A stretch of 64,000 nucleotides of DNA from an uncultured Altererythrobacter sp. (GCA_913055875.1 CAJXJY010000002.1:124001-188000); one strand, 5' to 3'; numbered from the stretch's first letter, positions 18,071 to 30,650 are shown. The notes: generated by a model not told the origin, from the sequence alone. Translations and numbers: made by a program.

Positions 18071-19140
18071 CGCCGATCCTGCGGTGCAATCGCCAGGTGC
18101 ACGCGGAAATGCGTCCAGCCATGGCTGCTGTCGCGCTCGTGACTGATGCGTCCGTGCATGTCGTCGACCAACTTCTTGACCAGCGCGAGGCCGAGCCCCT
18201 GCCCGCCCGAGCTGCCGCTGACGAACGGCTCGAAGATGCGGTTTTCGATCTTCGGATCGATGCCCGGGCCGTTATCGCTGATCCGTACTTCGACAGGCAG
18301 CTTGACCGGCCGCCCGAGCCGGATCGCGTTGAGCACCAGCCCGCTGACGAAGCGCGTGCGCACGCATACCGTCGCCTCGTCGCGCCCGGCAGCGGCGTTG
18401 CGCGCATTGGCGACGAGATTGCCGATCACCTGTTCGAGTGCATCGCGGCTCGCCAGCACCGGAGGGATCGAGGGATCGAATTCCTCTTCCAGAGCGAAGG
18501 CACCGTCGCTGCCGGCGCGCACGCTCCGGCACGCGCTGCGAATCGCCTCGTGCAGGTTGATCGCTTCGAGCGGCTCGGTGGCGACCGCGCCCAGGCCCTG
18601 CATCCGGTCGATAAGCCGGGCGATCCGGTCGACCTCGTCGGAGATCACAGTCGCGAGCCGACGATCCTTGTCGCCGAGCTTGCGCGCAACCAGTTGCCCC
18701 GCTCCGCGAATCGCGGCGAGCGGGTTCTTGATCTCGTGCGCAAGCACCGCCGGTGCGACCAGCGCGGCATCGTCGGGCCCGGTGCGCGCCATGTCGTCCT
18801 GACCCGCGTCGGTCAGTGTCAGTACGCGCCAGCCCGGATGCGTCGGGAGAGGCGAAACGGTGACGTTGCCCAATACACTGCGGCCGCCGATCTGCAGCGG
18901 TGTGCCGCGCGCGACCAATTGCGCCTCGTCTTCGCCCAGCCGCTCGCCGATCCGCTTCTCGCCGAAGCCGATGACCTCGCCCAGCTTCGCCCCGACCATG
19001 CGTTGCGCGCTCTTGCCGAGCATTTCCTCGGCGGCGTTGTTGGCTTCGACGATGGTCATTTCGGGATCGAGCAGCAGGGTAGCGAAGATAAACCCCTGGA
19101 TCTGCACCTGCGCATCGGGGCGCGCGCGCGCCTCGCTCAC
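18067..19140 (-). CDS. ntrB: Nitrogen regulation histidine kinase NtrB
   Basis: Cytoplasmic kinase/phosphatase for NtrC, normally controlled by PII. The 357-residue protein starts at GTG 19140, overlapping the dusB stop. It has a PAS domain ([20 protein letters not shown]), the H-box [19 protein letters not shown], an N-box ([13 protein letters not shown]) and the ATP-binding lid ([22 protein letters not shown]). There is no membrane segment, as expected. Position dusB-ntrB-ntrC is the conserved alphaproteobacterial nifR3-ntrBC order. Confidence 0.95.
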
Positions 19141-20153
19141 GCGGCGCGCCGCCGCAGGAACGGCTCGTAGAAGCGCTCGATCTCGCCGAGCACCTGGTCG
19201 GGATCTTCGATGAAATTGACGTGATTGCGGAACTCGGCCGAGCCGTGCATCCCCTTGGTGTACCATCCCAGATGCTTGCGCGCGACCTTGGTCCCGACAT
19301 CGCGGCCGTAGAGCTCGAGCATGCCCTTGTAGTGCTCGACCAACGTTTCGTACTGCTCGTCGAAGCTCGGGCTTTCTAGCAGTTCGCCGGTCCGCCACCA
19401 ATGCATCACCTGGCCGAGCAGCCACGGCTTGCCGTAGGCACCGCGCCCGATCATCACCCCGTCGGCGCCCGACTGTTCGAGCGCCTGTGCCGCGTCTTCG
19501 ATACCGCAGATATCGCCGTTGACGATAACCGGGATCGACACCGCCTCTTTGACCTTGCGGATGAAGGACCAGTCGGCGCTACCCTTGTACATCTGGTTGC
19601 GCGTGCGGCCGTGGACGGTGACCATCTTCACCCCCAGATCCTCGGCGATCCGCGCCAGTTCGGGCGCGTTGAGGCTGGCATGGTCCCAGCCCATCCGCAT
19701 CTTGACCGTCACCGGGACATCGACTGCCTCGACGGTCGCTTCCATCAGCTTCGTCGCCAGCGGCACCTCGCGCATCAGCGCGCTCCCCGCCATGCCGTTG
19801 GTCACCTTGCGCACCGGGCAGCCGAAATTGATGTCGATGATCTCGGCGCCGCGGTCCTGGTTGAGCTTCGCCGCCTCGCCCATGCTTTCGGGGTCGCAGC
19901 CGACCAGCTGCATCGAAACCGGTTCCTCGGTCGGATCCCATGCGGCCTTCTGGATGCTCTGGCGGGTCTCGCGGATCGCGGCCTGGCTGGCGATCATCTC
20001 GGTCACGTTGAGGCCCGAACCGTAGCGCCGCACCAATGTACGGAACGGCCGGTCGGTCACACCCGTCATCGGCGCGAGCACGACGGGGGTGTCGATCGTA
20101 ACCGAGCCGATGCTGATCGGCTTCACGGCCGGAGGTTTGGGGAGTGCGGACAT
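19137..20153 (-). CDS. dusB: tRNA-dihydrouridine synthase DusB (NifR3)
   Basis: FMN enzyme that reduces specific uridines in the tRNA D-loop. The 338-residue protein shows [13 protein letters not shown], the catalytic cysteine in [12 protein letters not shown] (Cys112), [18 protein letters not shown] and [16 protein letters not shown]. It heads the minus-strand operon and is divergent from ispDF across 76 bp. That gap holds an imperfect palindrome GCCTAAATTTTGGGC (20164-20178), a possible control site. Historically called nifR3 because of its place before ntrBC. Confidence 0.96.
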   Translation of the reverse strand: MSALPKPPAVKPISIGSVTIDTPVVLAPMTGVTDRPFRTLVRRYGSGLNVTEMIASQAAIRETRQSIQKAAWDPTEEPVSMQLVGCDPESMGEAAKLNQDRGAEIIDINFGCPVRKVTNGMAGSALMREVPLATKLMEATVEAVDVPVTVKMRMGWDHASLNAPELARIAEDLGVKMVTVHGRTRNQMYKGSADWSFIRKVKEAVSIPVIVNGDICGIEDAAQALEQSGADGVMIGRGAYGKPWLLGQVMHWWRTGELLESPSFDEQYETLVEHYKGMLELYGRDVGTKVARKHLGWYTKGMHGSAEFRNHVNFIEDPDQVLGEIERFYEPFLRRRAA

Positions 20154-20229
20154 TGCAGGTGGTGCCTAAATTTTGGGCAGCGCATAGTGCATTGCAGCAT
20201 GGGGCGCAAGCGGCTAGCCCGCGCGCTTC

Positions 20230-21390
20230 ATGACCGAGCGCCCCGCCCTGCCCCCGTTCGCCGCGATCGTGGTCGCCGCCGGCAAGGGCTTGCGGGCCGG
20301 CCAGCCCGTCCCCAAGCAGTTCGCCCGGTGGCGCGGCAAGCCGGTGCTGCGGCATTCGGTCGAAAGCCTCGCAGCTGCCGGCGCCGACCCGATTGTCGTA
20401 GCCATTCCCGAACACGGCGAGGACCTCGCCCGGCAAGCTCTGGCGGGTATCGGCAGCGTGCGGTTCGTCACCGGCGGCGAGACGCGGCAGGAATCGGTTC
20501 GCAATGCGGTCGAAGCGCTGGCGGGAGACAAGCCCCGTCATGTGCTGATCCACGATGCCGCACGTCCGGTCCTGCCCCGGGCGGTGATCGAGCGGCTGCT
20601 GGAAGCTCTCACGCTTCACCGCGGTGCTATTCCGGTGCTTCCCATCGTGGACAGCCTGGCCGTCGATGAAGCGGGGATCATGGCCGGCAGCGCCGATCGT
20701 GAAAGCCTGCGCCGGGTCCAGACTCCGCAGGCGTTCCGCTTCGCGGCGATCTCCGAGGCGCACCGCTCGTGGACAAGCGAACCCGATGCGGGCGACGATG
20801 CGCAGGTTCTGCGCGCTGCCGGCGGCGAGGTGGCGCTGGTAGAAGGCGACGAGGCCTTGCGCAAACTGACCTTCACGGAGGATTTCATGGCCGACATCTC
20901 GCCGGTCCGGGTCGGGACCGGTTTCGACGTGCATCGCCTTGCCGAGGGAGAGGAATTGTGGCTCGGCGGGGTGAAGATCGAGCACGACAAGGGCCTTGCC
21001 GGGCATAGCGATGCGGATGTCGCGCTTCATGCGATCGTAGACGCGCTGCTGGGCGCGGTGGCCGCAGGCGATATCGGCACGCATTTCCCGCCGAGCGATC
21101 CGCAATGGAAAGGCGCCCCGTCCTCGCGCTTCGTCGAGCATGCGGCCGGATTGGTGGCGCAGGCGGGCTATCGCATCGGCAATGTCGACCTCACCATCAT
21201 CTGCGAGGCGCCGAAAATCGGCCCGCATCGCGAGGCGATCCGCCTGCGCATCGCGGACCTCTTGGCGACCGAGCCAGACAGGATTAATGTAAAGGCGACC
21301 ACCACCGAACGTCTCGGCTTCGCCGGCCGCGGCGAAGGCATCGCCGCACAGGCGGTCGCAACCGTTCATGGCGAAAGGACAATTTCATGA
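20230..21390 (+). CDS. ispDF: Bifunctional MEP cytidylyltransferase / MECDP synthase (IspDF)
   Basis: Catalyses the third and fifth steps of the MEP isoprenoid pathway. In the 386-residue protein the IspD half (~1-225) starts PFAAIVVAAGKGLRAGQPVP and has HDAARPVLPRAVIERLL; the IspF half (~228-386) has VGTGFDVHRLAEG, the zinc site region GHSDADVALHAIVDALLGA and the closing TTTERLGFAGRGEGIAAQAV. The fused form is common in alphaproteobacteria. The stop overlaps the start of the next gene (ATGA at 21387). No strong ribosome site precedes the ATG. Confidence 0.97.
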   Translation: MTERPALPPFAAIVVAAGKGLRAGQPVPKQFARWRGKPVLRHSVESLAAAGADPIVVAIPEHGEDLARQALAGIGSVRFVTGGETRQESVRNAVEALAGDKPRHVLIHDAARPVLPRAVIERLLEALTLHRGAIPVLPIVDSLAVDEAGIMAGSADRESLRRVQTPQAFRFAAISEAHRSWTSEPDAGDDAQVLRAAGGEVALVEGDEALRKLTFTEDFMADISPVRVGTGFDVHRLAEGEELWLGGVKIEHDKGLAGHSDADVALHAIVDALLGAVAAGDIGTHFPPSDPQWKGAPSSRFVEHAAGLVAQAGYRIGNVDLTIICEAPKIGPHREAIRLRIADLLATEPDRINVKATTTERLGFAGRGEGIAAQAVATVHGERTIS

Positions 21391-21935
21391 CGATCAAGCC
21401 ATTCCGGCCCGCGGCGGCGATTCTCGCCTTGGCCGCGCTCGCGCAACCGCAGGCGGCGTTCGCGCAACAATGCGTCGATCAGCAGGACCTCGCCGACAGC
21501 GTTATCTACGCCATGCCGCTGATGGCCGAGGCGTTCGAGGACAAATGCGGCGCGCAGCTGAAACCCGATGGCTTCATGGCTACGAAAGGTGACGCCTTTG
21601 TCGCTCCCTATCGCGCGCAACAGGCGAAGAAGTGGCCGGCAGCGATGCGTGTGCTCACGGTGTTCGCCCAGTCCGGAGGAGAGGACAACGAAGGTGGCGA
21701 AGGCATGGCCGAGTTGTTCCAGTCGCTTCCGGCGGATGCGGTGCGTCCGTTCGTCGACGCCCTGATCGTCCAGAAGCTGTCCGAGGAGATCAAGACGGCC
21801 GATTGCGGCAAGATCGAACGCGGCGTCTCGCTGATCGCTCCGCTACCCCCGCAAAACACCGGTGCGCTGGTCGCGTTCGTGTTCGACCTGACCGGGGTCG
21901 ATAAGCCGAAGCTGTGCCCGTACCGCGCGAAATGA
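21387..21935 (+). CDS. Exported protein of unknown function
   Basis: A 182-residue protein with a clear signal peptide (MTIKPFRPAAAILALAALAQ, cleavage after AFA near residue 27). The mature part has four Cys (in QQCVDQQD, DKCGAQL, ADCGKIE and KLCPYRAK), which could form two disulfides in the periplasm, and is mostly helical in composition. I do not recognise a family. It is translationally coupled to ispDF upstream and to the CinA-type gene downstream (ATGA at both ends). Confidence 0.8.
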   Translation: MTIKPFRPAAAILALAALAQPQAAFAQQCVDQQDLADSVIYAMPLMAEAFEDKCGAQLKPDGFMATKGDAFVAPYRAQQAKKWPAAMRVLTVFAQSGGEDNEGGEGMAELFQSLPADAVRPFVDALIVQKLSEEIKTADCGKIERGVSLIAPLPPQNTGALVAFVFDLTGVDKPKLCPYRAK

Positions 21936-22432
21936 TCGAAACCATCCTTCCGGACGATGTCGCCGAGCTCGCCGGGCGCGTGGTCGAGGCCAACCGGCAG
22001 GCCGGCCGCACGGTTGCGCTGGCGGAAAGCTGCACCGGCGGTCTCGTCGCGGCTGCATTGACCGAGATCGCCGGGTCGTCCGCCGTGCTCGACCGTGGTT
22101 TCGTGACCTATTCGAACGAAGCCAAGATGGAGGCGCTCGGCGTGCCGGGCGATATCATCGAAACCTTCGGCGCGGTGTCGATCGCCTGCGCCTGGTCGAT
22201 GGCGAAGGGCGCGCTCGAACATAGCGGGGCGGATATCGCGGTCGCGATCAGCGGCGTCGCCGGGCCGAGCGGCGGCACGCAGCACAAGCCGGTCGGCACG
22301 GTCGTCTTCGCCCGGGTGGTGCGCGGCGACGATGGCGAGCCCGAGGGCGAATTGAAGCGCTTCGGAGATCTCGGCCGGGCGGAAATCCGCCGTCAGGCGA
22401 CGCTTTGTGCGCTCGAATTGCTGCTGCCGTAA
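21932..22432 (+). CDS. pncC: Nicotinamide-nucleotide amidohydrolase (CinA C-terminal family)
   Basis: Stand-alone CinA domain of 166 residues. It deamidates NMN to nicotinate mononucleotide in NAD recycling in characterised members. Signatures are TVALAESCTGGLVAAALTEI, SSAVLDRGFVTYSNEAK and AISGVAGPSGGTQHKPVGTV. Start at 21932 overlaps the upstream stop (ATGA). The last 40 bp overlap the convergent RatA/Coq10 gene, an unusually long tail-to-tail overlap. Confidence 0.92.
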   Translation: MIETILPDDVAELAGRVVEANRQAGRTVALAESCTGGLVAAALTEIAGSSAVLDRGFVTYSNEAKMEALGVPGDIIETFGAVSIACAWSMAKGALEHSGADIAVAISGVAGPSGGTQHKPVGTVVFARVVRGDDGEPEGELKRFGDLGRAEIRRQATLCALELLLP

Positions 22433-22854
22433 AGCTCTTCCGCGCGCGCTTCGAAAGCGGCGACCATACGGCGGAACGCGCGGTCGAAATACTGCCCGGC
22501 CAAGGCCTCGAAAACACGGTTCCTGAAACTGAAGTCGACGCAGAAATCGGCCTCGCAGGCATTTTCGCCGAGCGGCCGGAACTGCCAGCGATTGTCGAGA
22601 TCGCGCAGCGGGCCGTCGACGTAGTGCACGGTGATTTCGTGCGGTCGATCCTTGATCACGGTCGAAGTGAACTTCTCGCGGATCGACTTGAAGCCGACCA
22701 GCATGTCGGCGGTCATCTCGGTATCGCTGTCGCTGCGCACGCGCGTGGCGACGACCCAGGGCAGGAATTCGGGATAGCGCGCGACATCGGCGACGAGATC
22801 GAACATCTGCTCCGCGGAATACGGGAGGGCGTGGACTTCGTGAATTCCCGGCAT
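22393..22854 (-). CDS. RatA/Coq10-type START-domain protein
   Basis: The 153-residue protein belongs to the polyketide cyclase/START superfamily: MPGIHEVHALPYSAEQMFDL, VARYPEFLPWVVATRV, GPLRDLDNRWQFRPL and VDFSFRNRVFEALAGQYFD. In mitochondria Coq10 carries ubiquinone; E. coli RatA was described as a ribosome-association toxin. In an alphaproteobacterium a ubiquinone-binding role is the safer reading, but neither is shown here. It overlaps pncC tail to tail and lies downstream of lipA on the same strand, with an inverted repeat element between them. Confidence 0.87.
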   Translation of the reverse strand: MPGIHEVHALPYSAEQMFDLVADVARYPEFLPWVVATRVRSDSDTEMTADMLVGFKSIREKFTSTVIKDRPHEITVHYVDGPLRDLDNRWQFRPLGENACEADFCVDFSFRNRVFEALAGQYFDRAFRRMVAAFEARAEELYGSSNSSAQSVA

Positions 22855-22872
22855 GTCAGGTTCAACCCATTC

Positions 22873-22964
22873 CCGTTCGCCCTGAGCTTGTCGAAGGGCT
22901 GCTTTTCACTGTTGGAACTGCGCTAGAAGAAAGAGCAGCGCTTCGACAAGCTCGGCCCGAACGG
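22873..22964. repeat. Intergenic inverted repeat element, copy A
   Basis: Arms of ~35 bp, CCGTTCGCCCTGAGCTTGTC... (from 22873) and its approximate reverse complement ending CGAACGG at 22964, with a few mismatches and a ~20-bp spacer. It lies between lipA and the RatA-like gene, both on the minus strand. Sister copies are at 47238-47327 and 63187-63277. Confidence 0.85.
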
Positions 22965-22981
22965 ATTTCTGACATATTGCC

Positions 22982-23938
22982 TCATTTGCCGTCCGTTCGC
23001 GCCAGCTTCGCCTCGCGCGCGGCCTTCATCTCGGCGAAATCGTCGCCCGCGTGGTAGCTCGAACGTGTGAGCGGGCTCGACGCAACCTGCAGGAAACCCT
23101 TCGCGCGTGCGATCGAGCCGAATGCGGCAAAGGCCTTCGGCGTCACGAAGTCTTCCACCCTGGCGTGCTTCGGCGTAGGCTGGAGGTATTGTCCCATGGT
23201 GATGAAGTCGACATCGGCGCTGCGCATGTCGTCCATCACCTGGTGCACTTCGAGCCGCTGCTCGCCGAGGCCGAGCATGATGCCCGACTTGGTGAAGATC
23301 AGCGGATCGTGCGCCTTGACCTCCTCGAGCAGCCGCAGCGAGGCGTAATAGCGCGCCCCGGGGCGGATGGTCGGATAGAGCCGTGGTACGGTCTCGAGAT
23401 TGTGGTTGTAGACATCGGGCCCGGCTTCGCAGATCGCCTCGACCGCCGGCCGCATCTTGTTGCGAAAATCGGGGGTCAGGATTTCGATCGTGGTGTCCGG
23501 CGTCTCGCGCCGCAGCGCCTCGATCACCTTGACGAACTGCGAGGCGCCGCCATCCGGCAGGTCGTCGCGGTCGACCGAGGTGACGACGATATGCTTGAGC
23601 CCCATTTCGCCCGCCGCAACCGCTACGTTTTCGGGCTCCATCGGATCGACCATGCGCGGCATGCCGGTCTTGACGTTGCAGAAGGCGCAGGCGCGGGTGC
23701 AGACGTCGCCGAGAATCATTACCGTGGCGTGCTTCTTCTCCCAGCACTCGCCGATATTGGGGCAGGCGGCTTCCTCGCACACCGTATTGAGGCTGAGGTC
23801 GCGCATCAGCTTGCGCGTCTCGTGATAGCCCTTGCCGACCGGCGCCTTGACGCGAATCCAGTCGGGCTTGCGCTGGCGCACGGGGCGCCCGTCGTCTTTG
23901 GCGCCGTCGGGCGTGGGGGCGGAGGACAGATCGTTCAT
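22982..23938 (-). CDS. lipA: Lipoyl synthase
   Basis: Radical-SAM enzyme that inserts two sulfurs into protein-bound octanoate to make lipoate, needed by PdhB and E2 proteins of this cell. The 318-residue protein has the auxiliary cluster motif [12 protein letters not shown] and the radical-SAM motif [35 protein letters not shown] and [12 protein letters not shown] are typical. Start 23938 (MNDLSSAP) is preferred; an in-frame ATG at 23950 adds four residues and cannot be excluded. Confidence 0.96.
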   Translation of the reverse strand: MNDLSSAPTPDGAKDDGRPVRQRKPDWIRVKAPVGKGYHETRKLMRDLSLNTVCEEAACPNIGECWEKKHATVMILGDVCTRACAFCNVKTGMPRMVDPMEPENVAVAAGEMGLKHIVVTSVDRDDLPDGGASQFVKVIEALRRETPDTTIEILTPDFRNKMRPAVEAICEAGPDVYNHNLETVPRLYPTIRPGARYYASLRLLEEVKAHDPLIFTKSGIMLGLGEQRLEVHQVMDDMRSADVDFITMGQYLQPTPKHARVEDFVTPKAFAAFGSIARAKGFLQVASSPLTRSSYHAGDDFAEMKAAREAKLARTDGK

Positions 23939-23987
23939 CGCGCCGCCCATCTAGGCGCCGGCCCGTCTTGCTGCAAGCCGCGCGCGA

Positions 23988-24503
23988 TTATCTCCCGGCG
24001 GGCTCCCACTCGTCGAGCGGGATACGTTCGCCGGTCAGCGGTTCGGCATCGGCGAGCAGATCCTCCTCGCCCGGCGCGAGTGGCCGCATCGTGACGGTAA
24101 TATCCTTTGTATCGAGTTCCATCACCCCGCCCTTGCCGTCGAGCGCGTGTGCCAGCGCCGTCAGACCGATGCTGACCGGATCGGGGTCGATTGCCTCGAC
24201 CGCGAAGTCGGCGCTGCGCATGGCGACCTTGCGATCGGTCACGCTGCTGGTGATCTGGAAGCGCTCGGTGTGATAGCCGTCCTTGCTTACGGTAATTTCC
24301 CCGCCCCTGGCGCGCAGCAGGGGAATGTAGCATGGCGTGGAACAGCTGTTGCCGTGACCGTTTTCCGCGATTGCGCCGGCGGGATCGGTGACGACCAGCA
24401 CGGTTTCCGAAGGCTTCAGCCCCTCCCCTTTTACGAATTGGCGCGTTGCACAGCCGGAGAGGAGCGTCCCTGCTATGAGCGCGCATGCGATCGCGTTTTT
24501 CAT
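23988..24503 (-). CDS. Predicted lipoprotein, PEGA-like
   Basis: The ATG at 24503 is preceded by a good ribosome site (GGAGG) and gives MKNAIACALIAGTLLSGCAT, a lipoprotein signal with Cys18. The mature protein includes CYIPLLRARGGEITVSKDGY followed by TERFQITSSV, a pattern like PEGA domains that bind at the outer membrane or surface. CSTPC offers a possible disulfide. Product is 171 residues, anchored in a membrane. The role is unknown. It is divergent from the carbonic anhydrase gene. Confidence 0.8.
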   Translation of the reverse strand: MKNAIACALIAGTLLSGCATRQFVKGEGLKPSETVLVVTDPAGAIAENGHGNSCSTPCYIPLLRARGGEITVSKDGYHTERFQITSSVTDRKVAMRSADFAVEAIDPDPVSIGLTALAHALDGKGGVMELDTKDITVTMRPLAPGEEDLLADAEPLTGERIPLDEWEPAGR

Positions 24504-24603
24504 GTAATTTCCTCCCTTTATCCATACGGTGGTTTCACCTTTTGCAGTGAACGGTTCCTGAAGCATCTTGTCTCGGCGGTATTTTCGTTGCAGCGAAGCC
24601 AGC

Positions 24604-25242
24604 ATGAAGAGCTATGCCGAACTGATCGAGGGTTACCGCCGTTTCCGGTCGGGGGACTGGCAGCGCCAGCACGACCGGTGGGAGCAGTTGAAGGAAGGCC
24701 AGTCGCCGCAGGTGATGGTGATCGCCTGCTCGGACAGCCGGGTCGATCCGGCCCAGATATTCGATGTCGATCCGGGCGAGATCTTCGTCGTCCGCAACGT
24801 CGCCGCGCTGGTCCCGCCGTTCGAGACCACACCCGGCCGCCACGGCGTCTCCGCCGCGCTCGAATTCGCGGTCCAGTTCCTCAAGGTACGCGAAGTGGTG
24901 GTGATGGGGCACGGGATGTGCGGCGGCTGCCAGGCGGCGCTGACGCAGGACCTGCACGGCAACGAGCCCGGCCAGGGCGGCTTCGTCGCGCACTGGATCG
25001 ACATGCTCGACGAGGTGCGCGAGCCGATCGCGGCGGAACTCGGCACCTCGGGGCGCGAGGCCGAAATGGCGATGGAGCGCGCCGCGGTGGGCGTCAGCCT
25101 CGCCAATCTGCGGACTTTCCCGTGCGTGCAGGAAAAGGAAGCGAGTGACTCGCTGCGCCTGCACGGGGCGCATTTCGCGATCTCGGACGGCATCCTCTAT
25201 CTGCTCGACGAAGCGAGCGGCGAGTTTCGCCCGGCCGAATAA
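24604..25242 (+). CDS. Beta-class carbonic anhydrase
   Basis: Interconverts CO2 and bicarbonate. The 212-residue protein has the zinc ligands Cys42 (ACSDSRVDP, with the Asp44/Arg46 dyad), His103 and Cys106 (GHGMCGGCQAAL). The usual FVVRNVAALVPPFE and HGVSAALEFAV segments are present. Start 24604 (MKSYAELIEGY) fits the family; an upstream in-frame codon at 24568 would add a non-conserved basic tail. There is no signal peptide, so it is cytoplasmic. Confidence 0.96.
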   Translation: MKSYAELIEGYRRFRSGDWQRQHDRWEQLKEGQSPQVMVIACSDSRVDPAQIFDVDPGEIFVVRNVAALVPPFETTPGRHGVSAALEFAVQFLKVREVVVMGHGMCGGCQAALTQDLHGNEPGQGGFVAHWIDMLDEVREPIAAELGTSGREAEMAMERAAVGVSLANLRTFPCVQEKEASDSLRLHGAHFAISDGILYLLDEASGEFRPAE

Positions 25243-25282
25243 GCGCTTGTCCGGGAAGGCATCGAACGCCATCTAGGCGCGC

Positions 25283-26044
25283 ATGTCAGAACATAAACAA
25301 CCCAATATCGCCCTGCTGATCGACTCCGACAATGCGAGCCACCAGGGGATCGACCCGGTGCTTACCGTACTCGCCGAACTCGGCCAGGTGAATATCCGCC
25401 GCGCCTACGGCAACTGGCGCAAGACCAGCCTCAAGGGCTGGGTCGACAAGATGCATCGCTACGGCATCGAGCCGCAGCAGCAATTCGACCTGACCAAGGG
25501 CAAGAACGCCACCGACATGAAGATGACCATCGATGCCCTCGACCTGCTCTACGGCGGGCGCGTCAGCGGTTTCGGGATCATGTCGAGCGACAGCGATTTC
25601 ATGCCGCTGGCGATGCGCATCCGGCAGGACGGGCTGCCCGTCTACGGCTTCGGCAGCGCCAAGACGCCCGAGGCCTTCCGCCAGGCCTGCACCCGTTTCA
25701 TCGACGTCGATGCGCTGATCCGCGCGGAGAAGGCCGAACGACGCGGCGCCAGGGATTCGGGAAAATCGAACGGGCGGCGCAGCGGCGGCGGAAGCGACAG
25801 CGAAACCGATACCGCGCTCGACGAGGAGTTGCTCCAGCTGCTGTTCGACGCCTACAACGCGAGCAAGCGCGACGAGAAGGGCTTCGCCAAGCTCTCCGAA
25901 GTCGGCCAGCGCGCGGGCAACCGGTCGAGCTTCGACACGCGCAATTACGGCTATACCCGCCTCCTCGACATGATCGAGGTCATTCCCAATTTCGGGCTCG
26001 AGCGGCGCGAGGACGGGCAGGTCTGGATCAGGCGCTTGCGCTGA
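25283..26044 (+). CDS. NYN-domain RNase-like protein with C-terminal LOTUS/OST-HTH domain
   Basis: The 253-residue protein begins with a NYN/LabA (PIN-like) nuclease fold: IALLIDSDNAS (Asp14/Asp16), NATDMKMTIDALDLL and GIMSSDSDFMPLAMRI supply the acidic metal site. A Gly/Ser/Arg linker (~150-170) leads to an OST-HTH/LOTUS-type domain (LLQLLFDAYNASKRDEKGFA, NYGYTRLLDMIEVIPNF). The pairing is known in bacteria and suggests RNA cleavage or binding; the target is not known. It stands alone between the carbonic anhydrase gene and a convergent gene. Confidence 0.88.
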   Translation: MSEHKQPNIALLIDSDNASHQGIDPVLTVLAELGQVNIRRAYGNWRKTSLKGWVDKMHRYGIEPQQQFDLTKGKNATDMKMTIDALDLLYGGRVSGFGIMSSDSDFMPLAMRIRQDGLPVYGFGSAKTPEAFRQACTRFIDVDALIRAEKAERRGARDSGKSNGRRSGGGSDSETDTALDEELLQLLFDAYNASKRDEKGFAKLSEVGQRAGNRSSFDTRNYGYTRLLDMIEVIPNFGLERREDGQVWIRRLR

Positions 26045-26080
26045 TCGGGAAACCGGCCCGCGGACAAGAAAGCGGACAAG

Positions 26081-26109
26081 AAAAAGGCGCGGAGCTCCCG
26101 CCCCGCGCC
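26081..26109 (-). terminator. Rho-independent terminator of the TPR-like gene
   Basis: On the minus strand the arms GGCGCGG/CCGCGCC (26103-26109 and 26086-26092) form a GC stem followed by TTTTT (26081-26085), 25 bp after the stop of the gene at 26135. A tandem CGGACAAGAAA pair (26061-26085) lies next to it. Confidence 0.75.
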
Positions 26110-26134
26110 TCCGTCATTCGAGAATTGCGCCGCG

Positions 26135-27520
26135 TTACTGCTGCGCCGTGCCGTCCTGCGGCGTATCCATGGTGGCCGCGGCGGTGGTCGCGGGAGCCGC
26201 ATTCTGCGCGGCATAGATGGCCCACAGATCGGCGATCGCGCGGCGTGCCCCTTCGATCCTGGCGAAGGTCTCGACCGCTTCCGCCTTCCCTTGGTCGGCC
26301 TGCGCGATACCGAGACGCGTCAGCACACGCTGCGTATCGACTCCCGGCTTGGTCAGCGCGATGCGGTAGAATTCCTCCGCCTTGGCGGCCTGGCCGTAGC
26401 TGAGAAAGGCATCGCCCGCCGCGCTGGCGGTGACGGCGGTCGCATCGGCGGCCCGCGCATCGCGCTCGAGATCGGGCAGGTCGGCCTTGTCGGCGTCGAT
26501 CCGGCCGCTGGCGATCTGGCGCGCTTCGGCGACATAGACATCGTCCGCTTCGAGCTTGCCCGCGGCGATGCCCGCTTCGACCACGCGCGTCACTTCGCCC
26601 GGCAGGCGCCGGGCATCGGCGGCGTCGATATAGTCGATATAGGACCGCGTCTCGCGCAGCGCGTTGGTGCGCATCGCAAGCCGCAGCAGGTCGAGCGTCG
26701 CCTGGTTGTCGTAATCGAGCATGTTTCGCTGGATCGCGATGGCGTCGCCCCAGCTCGTTTCGGACGGGAAATGCATCACGTAGAGCGTGCCGTATTCGAC
26801 CGCCTGCTGCGCGCTGTCGCCTTCATAGGCAACCGAGAGACCGCGCTGGATCCAATTCTCCGGAAAGCTCTCGCCGGCCGCCACGAGGACGTCGATCTGG
26901 TCCTTGATGTAGTCGAGGCCCGCATCGTACTGACCGTCCTCGAAATAGGTTTCGGCGATCATCAGGCGGATATCGTTGGCGTGGAAGGTCTTGGTCGAGC
27001 CGTCCCCCATCGTCGCGTCGAAGCTGTAGCCCATATCGGCCATCGTGGTGAGATAGGCGCGCGCGGCATCCTGGTCGCCGAGTTGGGCGGCGAGCTGGTA
27101 GGCGGTCAGATTGTACGATCCGACCCTCTCTGCGGGTACCTTGCCGCTCTCGAGCATCAGCTTCATGCCGCGCAGCTGCAGCGCGGGATCGCCGCTGTCG
27201 CGGCCGAGGTTGTAAATCTGGCCACCGCCGGCATAGCGGTCGTCGTCGGTTTCCATCGCTGCGACCAGGGGCTCGACAAGCCCCTTGGCGGCGGCATGAT
27301 CGGGAGCGTCGCCTTCGAGCGCGGCTTCAAGCGGCCGATAGGCCTCCATGAAGCCTTCCGAATAATCGGTCTTGGGTTTCTTGTCCTTCTTGTCCTTTTT
27401 CTGCGCGTGCGCAGGCGTCTCGAGCGCGGTCACCCCCAAGGCGGTGCCGCACATCAGAGCGATGGCGAAGGCGAAGGACGCGCCGGGGCGCCTGGTGGAG
27501 TTGCGGGCAGTGGCGAACAT
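26135..27520 (-). CDS. Exported TPR-like protein of unknown function
   Basis: Start 27520 (MFATARNSTRRPGASFAFAI) is preferred over 27535 because GGGAGAG lies 6 bp before it. A signal peptide ends near AHAQ, followed by a Lys/Asp stretch KKDKKDKKPKTDYSEGF. The remaining ~400 residues are Ala-rich helical pairs resembling degenerate tetratricopeptide repeats (DPALQLRGMKLMLESGKVPA, AETYFEDGQYDAGLDYIKDQ, GDAFLSYGQAAKAEEFYRIA). The end is Ala/Thr-rich. It probably acts in the periplasm as a scaffold. A rho-independent terminator follows, so it appears to be a single-gene transcript. Confidence 0.8.
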   Translation of the reverse strand: MFATARNSTRRPGASFAFAIALMCGTALGVTALETPAHAQKKDKKDKKPKTDYSEGFMEAYRPLEAALEGDAPDHAAAKGLVEPLVAAMETDDDRYAGGGQIYNLGRDSGDPALQLRGMKLMLESGKVPAERVGSYNLTAYQLAAQLGDQDAARAYLTTMADMGYSFDATMGDGSTKTFHANDIRLMIAETYFEDGQYDAGLDYIKDQIDVLVAAGESFPENWIQRGLSVAYEGDSAQQAVEYGTLYVMHFPSETSWGDAIAIQRNMLDYDNQATLDLLRLAMRTNALRETRSYIDYIDAADARRLPGEVTRVVEAGIAAGKLEADDVYVAEARQIASGRIDADKADLPDLERDARAADATAVTASAAGDAFLSYGQAAKAEEFYRIALTKPGVDTQRVLTRLGIAQADQGKAEAVETFARIEGARRAIADLWAIYAAQNAAPATTAAATMDTPQDGTAQQ

Positions 27521-27818
27521 CTGGGTCTCTCCCATGATTGAAATCAGGTACCGTATATCGGAGTAAACGCTTGGCAGCCGCGCTAGTGCCGCGTCGGCCC
27601 GAGCATTGCAAATCGTTATGCCGGATACCGGCTGAATAGGCTTTGAATGGCCTCTAGCGGCGCGGAGCCGCGACGGTTCTGCGCAAACGGCAGGCTTATG
27701 TGGAAAAAGCGCCGATTCGAGCGCGTTTCGCAGGTGTTCAGGTGGCGATTCGCCCCCCTATCGCCTACATTCATGCGACCGGGCGGGACTTGGTTCCGCC
27801 GCCTTGCAAGAGTTGGCC
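27521..27818. other. Divergent control region before gyrA
   Basis: About 300 bp between the TPR-like gene and gyrA hold no supported gene. A short dyad GCCGGATACCGGC lies near 27620. No clear -35/-10 pair can be named with confidence, although the promoters of both divergent genes must lie here. Confidence 0.5.
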
Positions 27819-30650
<2,832 letters not shown>

